A program made the translations under genes and the position numbers. From Candidatus Eiseniibacteriota bacterium (lineage in GTDB: Bacteria; Eisenbacteria; RBG-16-71-46; JABDJR01), in assembly GCA_013003415.1 (NCBI GenBank), contig JABDJR010000112.1:1-8608 (forward strand): a stretch of DNA of 8,608 bases. The letters run 5' to 3'. Below the pieces are notes generated by a model. That model was not told the origin of the DNA and searched no databases. It saw only the letters and a list, made by a program, of their open reading frames with translations. Below, piece after piece: positions 1 through 6,186 of this stretch; position 1 is the first letter of the stretch; each line of letters starts with the position of its first letter.

Positions 1-4
1 AGTT

Positions 5-454
5 ATGACATCGCGTTTCAGGCTCCGTCATCTATTGCTTGCAATACCGGTCGTGCTCGTTGGTATTGCGGTCGCAACCGCCAGCCAGATCTCTTCGTCC
101 CCCGAAGTCCCTCTTGTTTCCGATAGCAACTCTGGCGCCACGCCGGTGGGCACGTCTGCCATGAAGGCTTACATTGACCCGGAAACTGGGGTCTTGTCCG
201 TTTCTTCTCAGGGAGGAACCCTTGAGCTCGACGAGGAAACCAAAGAAAGATTGCGCAGAGATGACGAAGGCTTGATTGAAGTCACCCACCCAGACGGGTC
301 GGTTTCCATCGATCTCCAAGGTCGTTTTTCAAACGCAGCTACCTTGCATCTAACCGAAAACGGAAAAGAGTTCAGTTGCGCAAACCACGAAGGTCAGGTT
401 TGCAACAGCCTTCACAGCCAGAATGAATCGGCCAAGAAGCTGGAGGTGCAATAA
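5..454 (+). CDS. Small exported protein of unknown function, coupled to a metalloprotease
   Basis: This is a 149-residue protein with a clear N-terminal export signal: basic residues at 4-9, then a hydrophobic core at about 10-27, with likely cleavage near A26-S28. The mature part (about 120 residues) has no catalytic motif that I recognise. It carries an AYIDPETG motif (55-62), an acidic/basic stretch (75-87), an EGLIEV segment (88-93) followed by a DGSVSIDLQGRF block (97-108), and two cysteines (C125, C133) that could form a disulfide. I recall uncharacterised proteins with the same IDPETG and DLQGRF signatures beside PA-domain proteases, but this is memory and not a search. Its stop codon shares one base with the start of the protease gene (TAATG), so the two are probably translated together. 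It could be an inhibitor, foldase or accessory subunit of the protease; this is inference. Only 4 bases precede the ATG, so its ribosome binding site and promoter lie outside the window and a start further upstream cannot be excluded. Confidence 0.85.
   Translation: MTSRFRLRHLLLAIPVVLVGIAVATASQISSSPEVPLVSDSNSGATPVGTSAMKAYIDPETGVLSVSSQGGTLELDEETKERLRRDDEGLIEVTHPDGSVSIDLQGRFSNAATLHLTENGKEFSCANHEGQVCNSLHSQNESAKKLEVQ
442..446 (+). promoter_or_regulatory. Shine-Dalgarno site for the protease gene, inside the upstream gene
   Basis: GGAGG lies 7 bases before the ATG at 454 and within the last codons of the preceding small gene. With the one-base stop/start overlap, this arrangement is typical of translational coupling. 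It fixes the start of the protease at 454. Confidence 0.8.
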
Positions 455-2760
455 TGCGGAAGTTTATGCATCTCCTTCTTCTGCTCGCCCTTGTCGGCGC
501 TGGTTCGGCTCAAGCAGCCACCATTACGATTGTTAATAACGATGGTCCGGGTGAGGGTTTTAATGATCCCACCGCGGTCACCCCGGTGGGCGGCAATCCA
601 GGCGTGACCATCGGTCAGCAACGCCTTAACGTTTTTCAGGAAGCCGCCGATATTTGGGGCGCCCTCCTTCCGAGCGTGGTCGAGATTCGGGTTCAGGCTC
701 AGTTCAACCCGCAGAGCTGCGATGCTTCGAGCGCGGTTTTAGGATCGGCGGGTGCTCTCCAAGTCTTTCGGGACTTTAGCGGAGCTCCCTTCGCCGGGAC
801 TTGGTACCACGTAGCCTTAGCCAACCGTTTGGCAGGTTCCGACTTGTCGCCGGCAACAAACGATCTCACGGCCACCTTCAACAGCTCCATTGATAACAAC
901 AACAACTGCCTCGCCAACACCAACTGGTATTACGGGTTGGACGGCAACGAAGGCGGCGATGTCGAGCTGCTTCCGGTTGTCCTTCACGAACTCGGCCACG
1001 GCCTGGGTTTCAGTGACTTCGTGAACCTGAATAACGGATCTCAACTTAGCGGTTTCCCTGGCGTTTATGAGCGGTTCATTTTCGACAACACCCAAGGTCT
1101 TACCTGGGATCAAATGACCGACGGGCAACGCCTCACGTCCTCCGTAAACGATCAGAACGTGGTTTGGAACGGGCCTTTGGCCACCGCCAACGCGGCATGC
1201 TTCCTTGGTGGTACCCCCACCATGTGCGTGAACAGCCCTAGCCCGCCTCTCCCCGCTCAGATTCCAATTGGAACCGCAAGCTTTGGCGGATCGCTTACCG
1301 AAGCCGGGATCACAGGAAACGTGGTTCTGGTTGACGATGGAACCGGAACCACGACCGATGGTTGCGAAGCTCTCATCAATGGCGGCGCCGTTTCCGGAAA
1401 CATCGCCCTGATCGATCGTGGTGCGTGCGCCTTTACGACCAAGGCGTCCAACGCTCAAGCTGCCGGCGCGATTGCCGTCGTGATTGCCAATAATGTTGCT
1501 GACCCGAACCCGATCGGCTTGGGTGGTACCGATCCCACGATCACCATCCCCGTGGTCTCGATCACCTTAGATGATGGTAATGACATCAAGGCCCAACTTG
1601 GAGGCGGCGTGAACGTCACACTCAAGCTTGATGCGGCCAACTTGGCGGGTACGGATGCGAACGGGCGAGTGAAGCTTTACGCCCCGAACCCCGTCGAAGG
1701 TGGTTCTTCCATTTCCCATTGGGACGTCACCGCGTTCCCAAACTTGCTCATGGAACCCGCCATCAACGACAACTTGTCTAACGAAGTCGACCTCACTTTG
1801 GCTCACTTCTCGGACATCGGTTGGATCACCGACTGCTTCACCGCAGATTGCCCTGCCGACACCACGGTGCCTAAGAACTCGGTTCAGGTCTTCGATTTCT
1901 GCGTGACCAACTGCAGCACCGACAACACGGAGATCACCTTCACGGTGACCGATAGTCTTGGCTGGTGCACCACCGTCGACACCACGATCACGGTGGCGGG
2001 AAGCGCCACAGAATGCGTGCAAGTGACCTGCAACATTCCCGACACCTGTGACGTGACCACAAACACCTTGTACTTCACCGCCAAGGGCGTGATCGGTACC
2101 GAGCAAACCTGCACCATGGATGTGACGACCGAAGTGTGCGGCGCCCCTGTGCTTACCGTGGAACCACCCGTGATTCAGTTCCCATCGGTGGCCTTTGGAG
2201 ACAGCGTTTGTGACACGGTTTGCGTCATCAACACGGGCACCCTGGCTTTGACGGTATCTGGTATCTCCGGTTGCGACACCAACGGCTTCTCCGTTGACAC
2301 AACCGGATTCGGCGGAAGTATCGCTCCCGGCGACACAAGCAAGTTCTTAGTTTGCTTTGCCCCCACTCCTTCGGGTGCGGATAGTTGTCAGATCTCGATC
2401 ACTTCCGATGGCGGGAACGCCAACGTGGATGTTCAGGTTCTTTCGGTTACGGGTGTGGGGGACGGACTTGTGGGCAATAGGTTCCTCCTATCTCCGGTCT
2501 TCCCCACGCCGTTTAGCGCTTCGGCCGAGATCCGCTTCAACCTCCCCGAGGAAGACTTGGTTCGCATCGACGTCTTCGACTTCCAGGGTCGTCGCGTGCG
2601 CACGCTGCTGAACGACAGCTCTCTACCCGCCGGCGAGCAATCGGTGCGGTGGAACGGTCGTAACGATCGTGGCCTTGAGGTTGCCGGCGGCATTTATTTC
2701 CTCCGGGTCAACACGCAAAAGAACGGTTCCAAAGTGGTCCGCGCTGTTCGTATGAACTAA
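454..2760 (+). CDS. Exported leishmanolysin-like zinc metalloprotease with inserted PA domain
   Basis: A 768-residue exported protein with signal peptide 1-21 (cleavage after AQA). The zinc site HELGHGLGF (178-186) supplies H178, E179 and H182. SHWDVTAFPNLLMEP (421-435) provides a probable third ligand, H422, and a Met-turn, M433, 11 residues apart as in leishmanolysin (M8). The LTLAHFSDIGW that follows (447-457) also resembles the leishmanolysin segment after its Met-turn. A protease-associated domain (about 285-392, core around IALIDRGACAF) lies between the two halves. After the catalytic part come a Cys-rich beta module (461-562), a choice-of-anchor-D-like domain (about 563-668) and a FlgD-Ig/T9SS-like C-terminal domain (about 675-768; PTPF, WNGRNDRG, GGIYFLRV). 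There are 21 cysteines and none in the last 120 residues, which fits a disulfide-stabilised extracellular protein. It is likely secreted or surface-anchored and degrades protein or peptide; the substrate is unknown. It is cotranscribed with the small exported protein upstream and ends at a strong terminator. Confidence 0.85.
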   Translation: MRKFMHLLLLLALVGAGSAQAATITIVNNDGPGEGFNDPTAVTPVGGNPGVTIGQQRLNVFQEAADIWGALLPSVVEIRVQAQFNPQSCDASSAVLGSAGALQVFRDFSGAPFAGTWYHVALANRLAGSDLSPATNDLTATFNSSIDNNNNCLANTNWYYGLDGNEGGDVELLPVVLHELGHGLGFSDFVNLNNGSQLSGFPGVYERFIFDNTQGLTWDQMTDGQRLTSSVNDQNVVWNGPLATANAACFLGGTPTMCVNSPSPPLPAQIPIGTASFGGSLTEAGITGNVVLVDDGTGTTTDGCEALINGGAVSGNIALIDRGACAFTTKASNAQAAGAIAVVIANNVADPNPIGLGGTDPTITIPVVSITLDDGNDIKAQLGGGVNVTLKLDAANLAGTDANGRVKLYAPNPVEGGSSISHWDVTAFPNLLMEPAINDNLSNEVDLTLAHFSDIGWITDCFTADCPADTTVPKNSVQVFDFCVTNCSTDNTEITFTVTDSLGWCTTVDTTITVAGSATECVQVTCNIPDTCDVTTNTLYFTAKGVIGTEQTCTMDVTTEVCGAPVLTVEPPVIQFPSVAFGDSVCDTVCVINTGTLALTVSGISGCDTNGFSVDTTGFGGSIAPGDTSKFLVCFAPTPSGADSCQISITSDGGNANVDVQVLSVTGVGDGLVGNRFLLSPVFPTPFSASAEIRFNLPEEDLVRIDVFDFQGRRVRTLLNDSSLPAGEQSVRWNGRNDRGLEVAGGIYFLRVNTQKNGSKVVRAVRMN

Positions 2761-2788
2761 GTACGACTGCCACCACTTCGACAATCTT

Positions 2789-2821
2789 GGGGAGAGTCCA
2801 AACGGGCTCTCCCCTTTTTTT
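2789..2821 (+). terminator. Rho-independent terminator of the two-gene protease unit
   Basis: GGGGAGAG (2789-2796) pairs perfectly with CTCTCCCC (2807-2814). The stem extends inward by T·G and two C-G pairs to a 4-base AAAC loop, about 11 pairs in all, and is followed by seven T residues (2815-2821). It sits 28 bases after the stop codon at 2760. Confidence 0.95.
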
Positions 2822-2956
2822 GTAACCGACTCCTCACCGTTTCGACTGAGTGACTGCTCTAACCTCATTCAATACAACACGTTGACCCACAGAAACTAGA
2901 GTCGAAAAAAGTACGATCTCAATGGCAGTTCGGAGGCGCCTTTTGCGCACTAAGGG

Positions 2957-3037
2957 ATGAAGGCGATGGACGCCCTGAACACTCTTGAGCCCGAATGGGC
3001 CAGCCGCAGGTGCTCCATCAGTGGACCCACCCCGTGA
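2957..3037 (+). CDS. Possible 26-codon leader peptide
   Basis: An ATG at 2957, preceded immediately by TAAGGG, opens a 26-codon frame (beginning MKAMDALNTLEPEW) that ends in TGA at 3035-3037. That stop lies inside the left arm of the inverted repeat at 3031-3045, 29 bases before the methyltransferase start and in a different frame. Ribosomes ending here could change folding of the hairpin and access to the downstream ribosome binding site. The purine run directly abutting the ATG is poorly spaced for a Shine-Dalgarno site, and a frame this short can occur by chance, so this is a candidate only. Confidence 0.2.
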   Translation: MKAMDALNTLEPEWASRRCSISGPTP

Positions 3038-3045
3038 CTCACGGG
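3031..3045. promoter_or_regulatory. Perfect inverted repeat before the methyltransferase gene (operator or hairpin)
   Basis: CCCGTGA-C-TCACGGG is a perfect 7+1+7 palindrome ending 8 bases before the Shine-Dalgarno site. As DNA it has the form of a dimeric regulator's operator. As RNA it can form a 6-bp stem with a 3-base loop. It lacks a T-run, so it is not a terminator by itself. The downstream protein has a winged-helix-like N-terminus, so autoregulation is possible, but this is inference. Confidence 0.4.
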
Positions 3046-3053
3046 ACGTTATT

Positions 3054-3060
3054 AAAGGAG
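3054..3060 (+). promoter_or_regulatory. Shine-Dalgarno site that decides the methyltransferase start
   Basis: AAAGGAG lies 6 bases before the ATG at 3067. It selects that codon over the in-frame ATG at 2995, which would add 24 residues with no recognisable family match and no good ribosome binding site. Confidence 0.85.
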
Positions 3061-3066
3061 TTAGAC

Positions 3067-4143
3067 ATGACCACCACTGCCGTTCCCCAGATCAACGAAG
3101 AAAAATTGTTTGAGTTTGTTTTTAAGATGGTTGGCGACATGGGCGCCACCGCCAACGCCCCGCTTGTCCTGCTGGGCGACCAACTCGGTCTCTACAAAGC
3201 TATCGCCGATGGAGGGGATGTCACCTCTGAGTCTCTCGCCAAGTCGACGGGCACCAAAGAGCGGTATGTGCGTGAATGGTTAGCCACGCAGGCGGCAGCC
3301 GGGTACATCGAATACAACGCCGACGCAAATACGTTCTCCATCACTCCAGAGAAAGCCATGGCTTTAGCCAACGACGAAAGCCCGGTCTTCATGATGGGAG
3401 CTTTCTACTCCTTCGTTTCGCTGTTCGCCGACCAAGCCAAACTCGTGGAGGCATTCAAATCCGGTAGCGGGGTTGCCTGGGGAGATCATCACGACTGCTT
3501 GTTCAGCGGCGTGGCCAAATTCTTCAAGCCTTCCTACCGCGCGCACCTCCTGCAGGACTGGATTCCGGCTTTGGGTGGCGACACCAAATCGAAACTCGAA
3601 CGTGGCGCCAAGGTGGCTGACGTTGGTTGTGGACACGGGGTTTCGACGATCTTGATGGCGAAGGCTTTCCCAAACTCGACCTTCGTGGGTTACGACATCC
3701 ACACACCGTCGATTGAGGAAGCCCGTCGCAGCGCAAAGGAATCTGGTGTGACGAATGTAAGCTTCGAAGTTTCAAGTGCTCAGGCCTTCCCCGGCGAAGG
3801 GTATGACTTGGTCACGTTCTTCGATTGCCTGCACGACATGGGAGATCCGCTTGGTGCAGCCACGCAAGTGAAGAAGAACTTGGCCCCAGACGGGACCTGG
3901 ATGATCGTGGAGCCCATGGCCAAGAACGCCCTGAAGGACAACCTGAACCCGGTGGGGCAACTCTACTATGCGTTCTCCACACAGATCTGCACTCCTTCGG
4001 CCATGAGCCAAGACGGCGGCACCTCTTTGGGAGCCCAGGCCGGCGAAGAGCGCCTGACCGAAATCCTTCAGAACGGTGGGTTCGGCCAAGTGCGACGCGC
4101 CTCGGAAACTCCCTTCAACATGGTGCTCGAGGCTCGCGCCTAG
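3067..4143 (+). CDS. SAM-dependent methyltransferase with N-terminal winged-helix-like domain (Rv2258c-like)
   Basis: A 358-residue cytoplasmic protein. The N-terminal 100 residues read as a helical, winged-helix-like module: LGLYKAIADGG (40-50), then SLAKSTGTKERYVREWL (56-72), then AAGYIEYN (77-84). This is the arrangement in O-methyltransferase-type enzymes and in Mycobacterium Rv2258c, where the module usually serves dimerisation. The C-terminal Rossmann domain has SAM motif I VADVGCGHG (183-191), an acidic residue after beta-2 (GYDIH, 208-212; D210 likely contacts the ribose), the motif IV-like DCLHDM (253-258), and a post-motif VEPMA (281-285). It transfers a methyl group from S-adenosylmethionine. 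The substrate is not visible; small molecules are likelier than proteins or nucleic acid. It stands alone between its own leader and terminator, so the neighbours give no pathway. The start at 3067 is fixed by a strong ribosome binding site. Confidence 0.9.
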   Translation: MTTTAVPQINEEKLFEFVFKMVGDMGATANAPLVLLGDQLGLYKAIADGGDVTSESLAKSTGTKERYVREWLATQAAAGYIEYNADANTFSITPEKAMALANDESPVFMMGAFYSFVSLFADQAKLVEAFKSGSGVAWGDHHDCLFSGVAKFFKPSYRAHLLQDWIPALGGDTKSKLERGAKVADVGCGHGVSTILMAKAFPNSTFVGYDIHTPSIEEARRSAKESGVTNVSFEVSSAQAFPGEGYDLVTFFDCLHDMGDPLGAATQVKKNLAPDGTWMIVEPMAKNALKDNLNPVGQLYYAFSTQICTPSAMSQDGGTSLGAQAGEERLTEILQNGGFGQVRRASETPFNMVLEARA

Positions 4144-4177
4144 TCCAAGAGTTCGGAACGGCCCCTCGTGGGTCTGG

Positions 4178-4219
4178 GAGAAACGGGTTGGGACTTCGGT
4201 CCTAGCCCGTTTCTCTTTT
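4178..4219 (+). terminator. Rho-independent terminator with UUCG tetraloop
   Basis: GAGAAACGGG (4178-4187) pairs perfectly with CCCGTTTCTC (4206-4215). The stem continues inward through T·G, T-A and G·T pairs to GGAC/GTCC closed by a C(TTCG)G tetraloop (4194-4199). This gives about 17 continuous pairs, followed by TTTT (4216-4219). It lies 34 bases after the methyltransferase stop. Confidence 0.93.
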
Positions 4220-4330
4220 GGGGGTTAGCCTTATTGCAAATCGTTCCCCAAGCAGGTTGGAGAAGTGTGGGAGATTTGAACCGAAGCCAAACAAGTCTAG
4301 GGACTCATTGGATCTAAAGGAGAGCTACTT

Positions 4331-5245
4331 ATGAGACTCACATTGCTCAGTCTGGTTCTAGCCCTGACCTTCACCTCCTCAGCGCAAGCGGGTCCGCTGC
4401 AAACCTACAAACACCCGGCCGGCCTTAGCTTTTCTTTCCCCTCCGATTGGAAGATACAGGAATTGGAAATAGGCCAGCTCTTAATCCCTGCCGGGGTGGC
4501 CATCCTTGGGGATGTGCCCGAGGAGTTTGTCTTTGTGGGTGGCGAGTCCGTTCCCCCGGGAACTCCCGTCGATCATCCAGACGTTTTCACGTTTCTCGAG
4601 TCTCAGGTGAAAGCCCAGTTTCCCATGGCGAAACGCGTGGAAGGTGTGAGCTACCTCCAAACTGGAATTGGCAAAGGAGCCAGCATTGTGTTTTCGGACA
4701 AAGCCGAAACGCAACACACCGCCTATGTCGTCATGTATCAGGGGCTTGGAATCTACGCGATTCACGCTGGGGCCAAAGCCAGTTCGCCAAGACAGAGAGA
4801 GGCTCTTGCTGTATTTCAATCTTTAGGCGGCTCTTTGGCCGAGGACCCAGATCTGTTTGGAACTTGGTATCGCAGCGAAACCTTATCCACGGACGCCACC
4901 TCCTCCTTCGAAGCTAATGACTACAACCTCGAAGGTTCTTATGTGTCTTCGACTTCTTACAGTACCTATCTCTTCGAACCAGGGAATCGGGTGTATCACC
5001 AAACCGGTGGACGCATTCACATCGACCCGGGTCAAGGAGCCTTGGGGTCCGTGACCAACTCCGAATCGGAGAATGCCCCTGATGCGGGAACCTACTCCGT
5101 CCATGGAAAGAACCTCACGATACTTTGGGAAGGCGGAGATGAGGTTACTTTCGAGTACAACGTTTTTGAAACCAACGACGGGCCGGCTCTAAAGCTGATT
5201 CCCGAGGGAACCACGAAGCCTCTCTTTCACCGACGTCAGGACTAA
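4331..5245 (+). CDS. Exported two-domain protein of unknown function (PsbP/DcrB-like plus lipocalin-like)
   Basis: A 304-residue protein with a clean signal peptide (MRLTLLSLVLALTFTSSAQA, cleavage after residue 20) and no cysteine anywhere, so it is neither a lipoprotein nor disulfide-bonded. Residues about 24-168 resemble the PsbP/DcrB-type fold: an opening YKHPAGLSFSFPSDWKI (26-42), alternating beta and helix, and a closing FQSLGGSL (162-169). Residues about 174-302 begin LFGTWYRSE (175-183) and continue as beta-strands (STYLFEPGNRVYHQ, AGTYSVHGKNLTILW, LKLI), like a small lipocalin-like or NlpE-type barrel that may bind a ligand. Both fold calls rest on pattern and are tentative. AAAGGAG (4316-4322) lies 8 bases before the ATG. 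The 111 bases before the gene, after the upstream terminator, show no convincing promoter. The gene converges on the PAP2 gene with a 6-base gap. Confidence 0.85.
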   Translation: MRLTLLSLVLALTFTSSAQAGPLQTYKHPAGLSFSFPSDWKIQELEIGQLLIPAGVAILGDVPEEFVFVGGESVPPGTPVDHPDVFTFLESQVKAQFPMAKRVEGVSYLQTGIGKGASIVFSDKAETQHTAYVVMYQGLGIYAIHAGAKASSPRQREALAVFQSLGGSLAEDPDLFGTWYRSETLSTDATSSFEANDYNLEGSYVSSTSYSTYLFEPGNRVYHQTGGRIHIDPGQGALGSVTNSESENAPDAGTYSVHGKNLTILWEGGDEVTFEYNVFETNDGPALKLIPEGTTKPLFHRRQD

Positions 5246-5251
5246 AGTCGC

Positions 5252-6010
5252 TTAAAAGCCTACAGACAAACCGACCTCTCCCGCTCCGACATAGACGTGG
5301 TCAAGGTACCCAAGATCTCCCTCTTCACCCACCACGAGATTGCTGATGGCGATTCCTAGGGCCGCACCCGCAATCACATCGGAGAGGTAATGCTTCTTGT
5401 CTTCCATGCGCCCCAACCCCGTAAACGTGGCCAGGACGTAGGCGGGAATACCCACCTCCTTACCCATGCGCTTGTTCAAGATGGCTGCGGTCGTAAACGC
5501 GGTAGCCGTGTGCCCGGAGGGAAAGCTGTGCGAGCCTCCATTGGGCCGACTCCTCCCTACCGCGACTTTTGTTGCCCCAACCACGCCCGCCATGATCATG
5601 AGACCTTGTGCCAAATCCTGCGAAGTTTTGATCATCGTTTCATCGCTCTGGATGTTCCCCAGAAGGTACAGTCCGAGCGTCCCACCACCGGCAACAAACC
5701 CGCTTCCGAACGTATCCCCAACATCGACTAGGAAGGTGTCCAAATGCTTTTCGGTGAAGCCCTGAATGGCATGCGGATCTTCTTCGTGCCAGGCGATGTA
5801 ACTTGCGATCGTGGCGGCAGCGAAAAGTGTGCCTGTTTGGCGGACTCGAGGGCCGAGAAATGAGGAGCCTGAGGAACTCGAGGAAGCGAAACTCTGAAAC
5901 GCCTGGGGGGATGCCGAATGTGGGGGCACCTGGGCCATACTGGTGGCAGGCGACGTCATTGCCATCACAAGAAACACGATGATCGACCATCGCGCTTGGG
6001 ACTCATTCAT
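5252..6010 (-). CDS. Exported PAP2-family phosphatase
   Basis: A 252-residue member of the PAP2/type 2 phosphatidic acid phosphatase superfamily, which removes phosphate from lipid phosphates such as phosphatidate, undecaprenyl pyrophosphate or lipid A. All three catalytic motifs are present: KVAVGRSRP (148-156, K-x6-RP), FPSGH (163-167, His167 the acid/base) and R201-x5-H207-x3-D211 in GRMEDKKHYLSD, where His207 is the expected nucleophile. The N-terminus is a signal peptide (about residues 8-27, cleavage near SMAQ), followed by a Ser-rich stretch (40-50) and hydrophobic segments. The active site should face the periplasm. The chosen start gives the signal peptide and has GGAGGT just upstream; an in-frame extension to 6160 has no such support. 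The last residues (VYVGAGEVGLSVGF) alternate hydrophobic and small residues and end in Phe. It is divergent from motA and convergent with the exported protein at 4331-5245. The substrate is unknown. Confidence 0.9.
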   Translation of the reverse strand: MNESQARWSIIVFLVMAMTSPATSMAQVPPHSASPQAFQSFASSSSSGSSFLGPRVRQTGTLFAAATIASYIAWHEEDPHAIQGFTEKHLDTFLVDVGDTFGSGFVAGGGTLGLYLLGNIQSDETMIKTSQDLAQGLMIMAGVVGATKVAVGRSRPNGGSHSFPSGHTATAFTTAAILNKRMGKEVGIPAYVLATFTGLGRMEDKKHYLSDVIAGAALGIAISNLVVGEEGDLGYLDHVYVGAGEVGLSVGF

Positions 6011-6013
6011 CAG

Positions 6014-6019
6014 ACCTCC
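6014..6019 (-). promoter_or_regulatory. Shine-Dalgarno site deciding the PAP2 start
   Basis: Read on the minus strand, GGAGGT precedes the ATG at 6010 by 3 bases (4 from the GGAGG core). This is a full-consensus site with slightly short spacing. It and the signal peptide that follows favour the 252-residue form over the 302-residue open frame. Confidence 0.7.
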
Positions 6020-6186
6020 AATGGAGAGACAGATACCCGGTAGACTACACCTATTACACCTAAACCGCCCTTTCCCGGGTCCAACTTTTCGATCGTTTCG
6101 GCGGGAAAACCCCCAAAACCAGTGGGTCATTTGACATAGCCCCCAAACCCACTCTCTCAAGGCCCCCTCAGATTTAGCCGATATTC

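Larger units (their letters stand above)
2822..3066 (+). other. Intergenic leader region of the methyltransferase gene
   Basis: This 245-base stretch has no full-size gene. It holds a possible 26-codon leader ORF (2957-3037), a perfect inverted repeat (3031-3045) and the Shine-Dalgarno site (3054-3060). The best promoter guess is GTGACT (2850-2855), 17 bases, then TACAAC (2873-2878), with four of six consensus matches in each box. That is weak and may be chance. TTGACC at 2882-2887 has no good -10 partner. I recognise no known riboswitch. Confidence 0.4.

Noticed and set aside
817..2106. Long minus-strand open frames (817-1458 and 1567-2106) opposite the protease gene
   Set aside because: They lie wholly antisense to a well-supported multi-domain protein, have no recognisable domains and no ribosome binding site of note. 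They look like codon-usage shadows.
2882..2887. TTGACC as a -35 box for the methyltransferase
   Set aside because: No acceptable -10 sequence at 15-19 bases downstream.
2995..3066. Earlier in-frame ATG for the methyltransferase
   Set aside because: It has no good ribosome binding site, the added 24 residues do not look like the family, and AAAGGAG is placed for the ATG at 3067.
4269..4282. tRNA T-arm-like GGTTCAAATC on the minus strand
   Set aside because: The flanking bases do not form a T-stem, and no anticodon arm or acceptor stem is present nearby.
5240..5249. GAC-TAAA-GTC between the two convergent genes as a bidirectional terminator
   Set aside because: Only 3 base pairs and no T-run.
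6011..6160. In-frame 50-residue N-terminal extension of the PAP2 protein
   Set aside because: It would bury the signal peptide inside the protein. It reads as Trp/Arg/Cys-rich non-family sequence, and GGAGGT marks the ATG at 6010.
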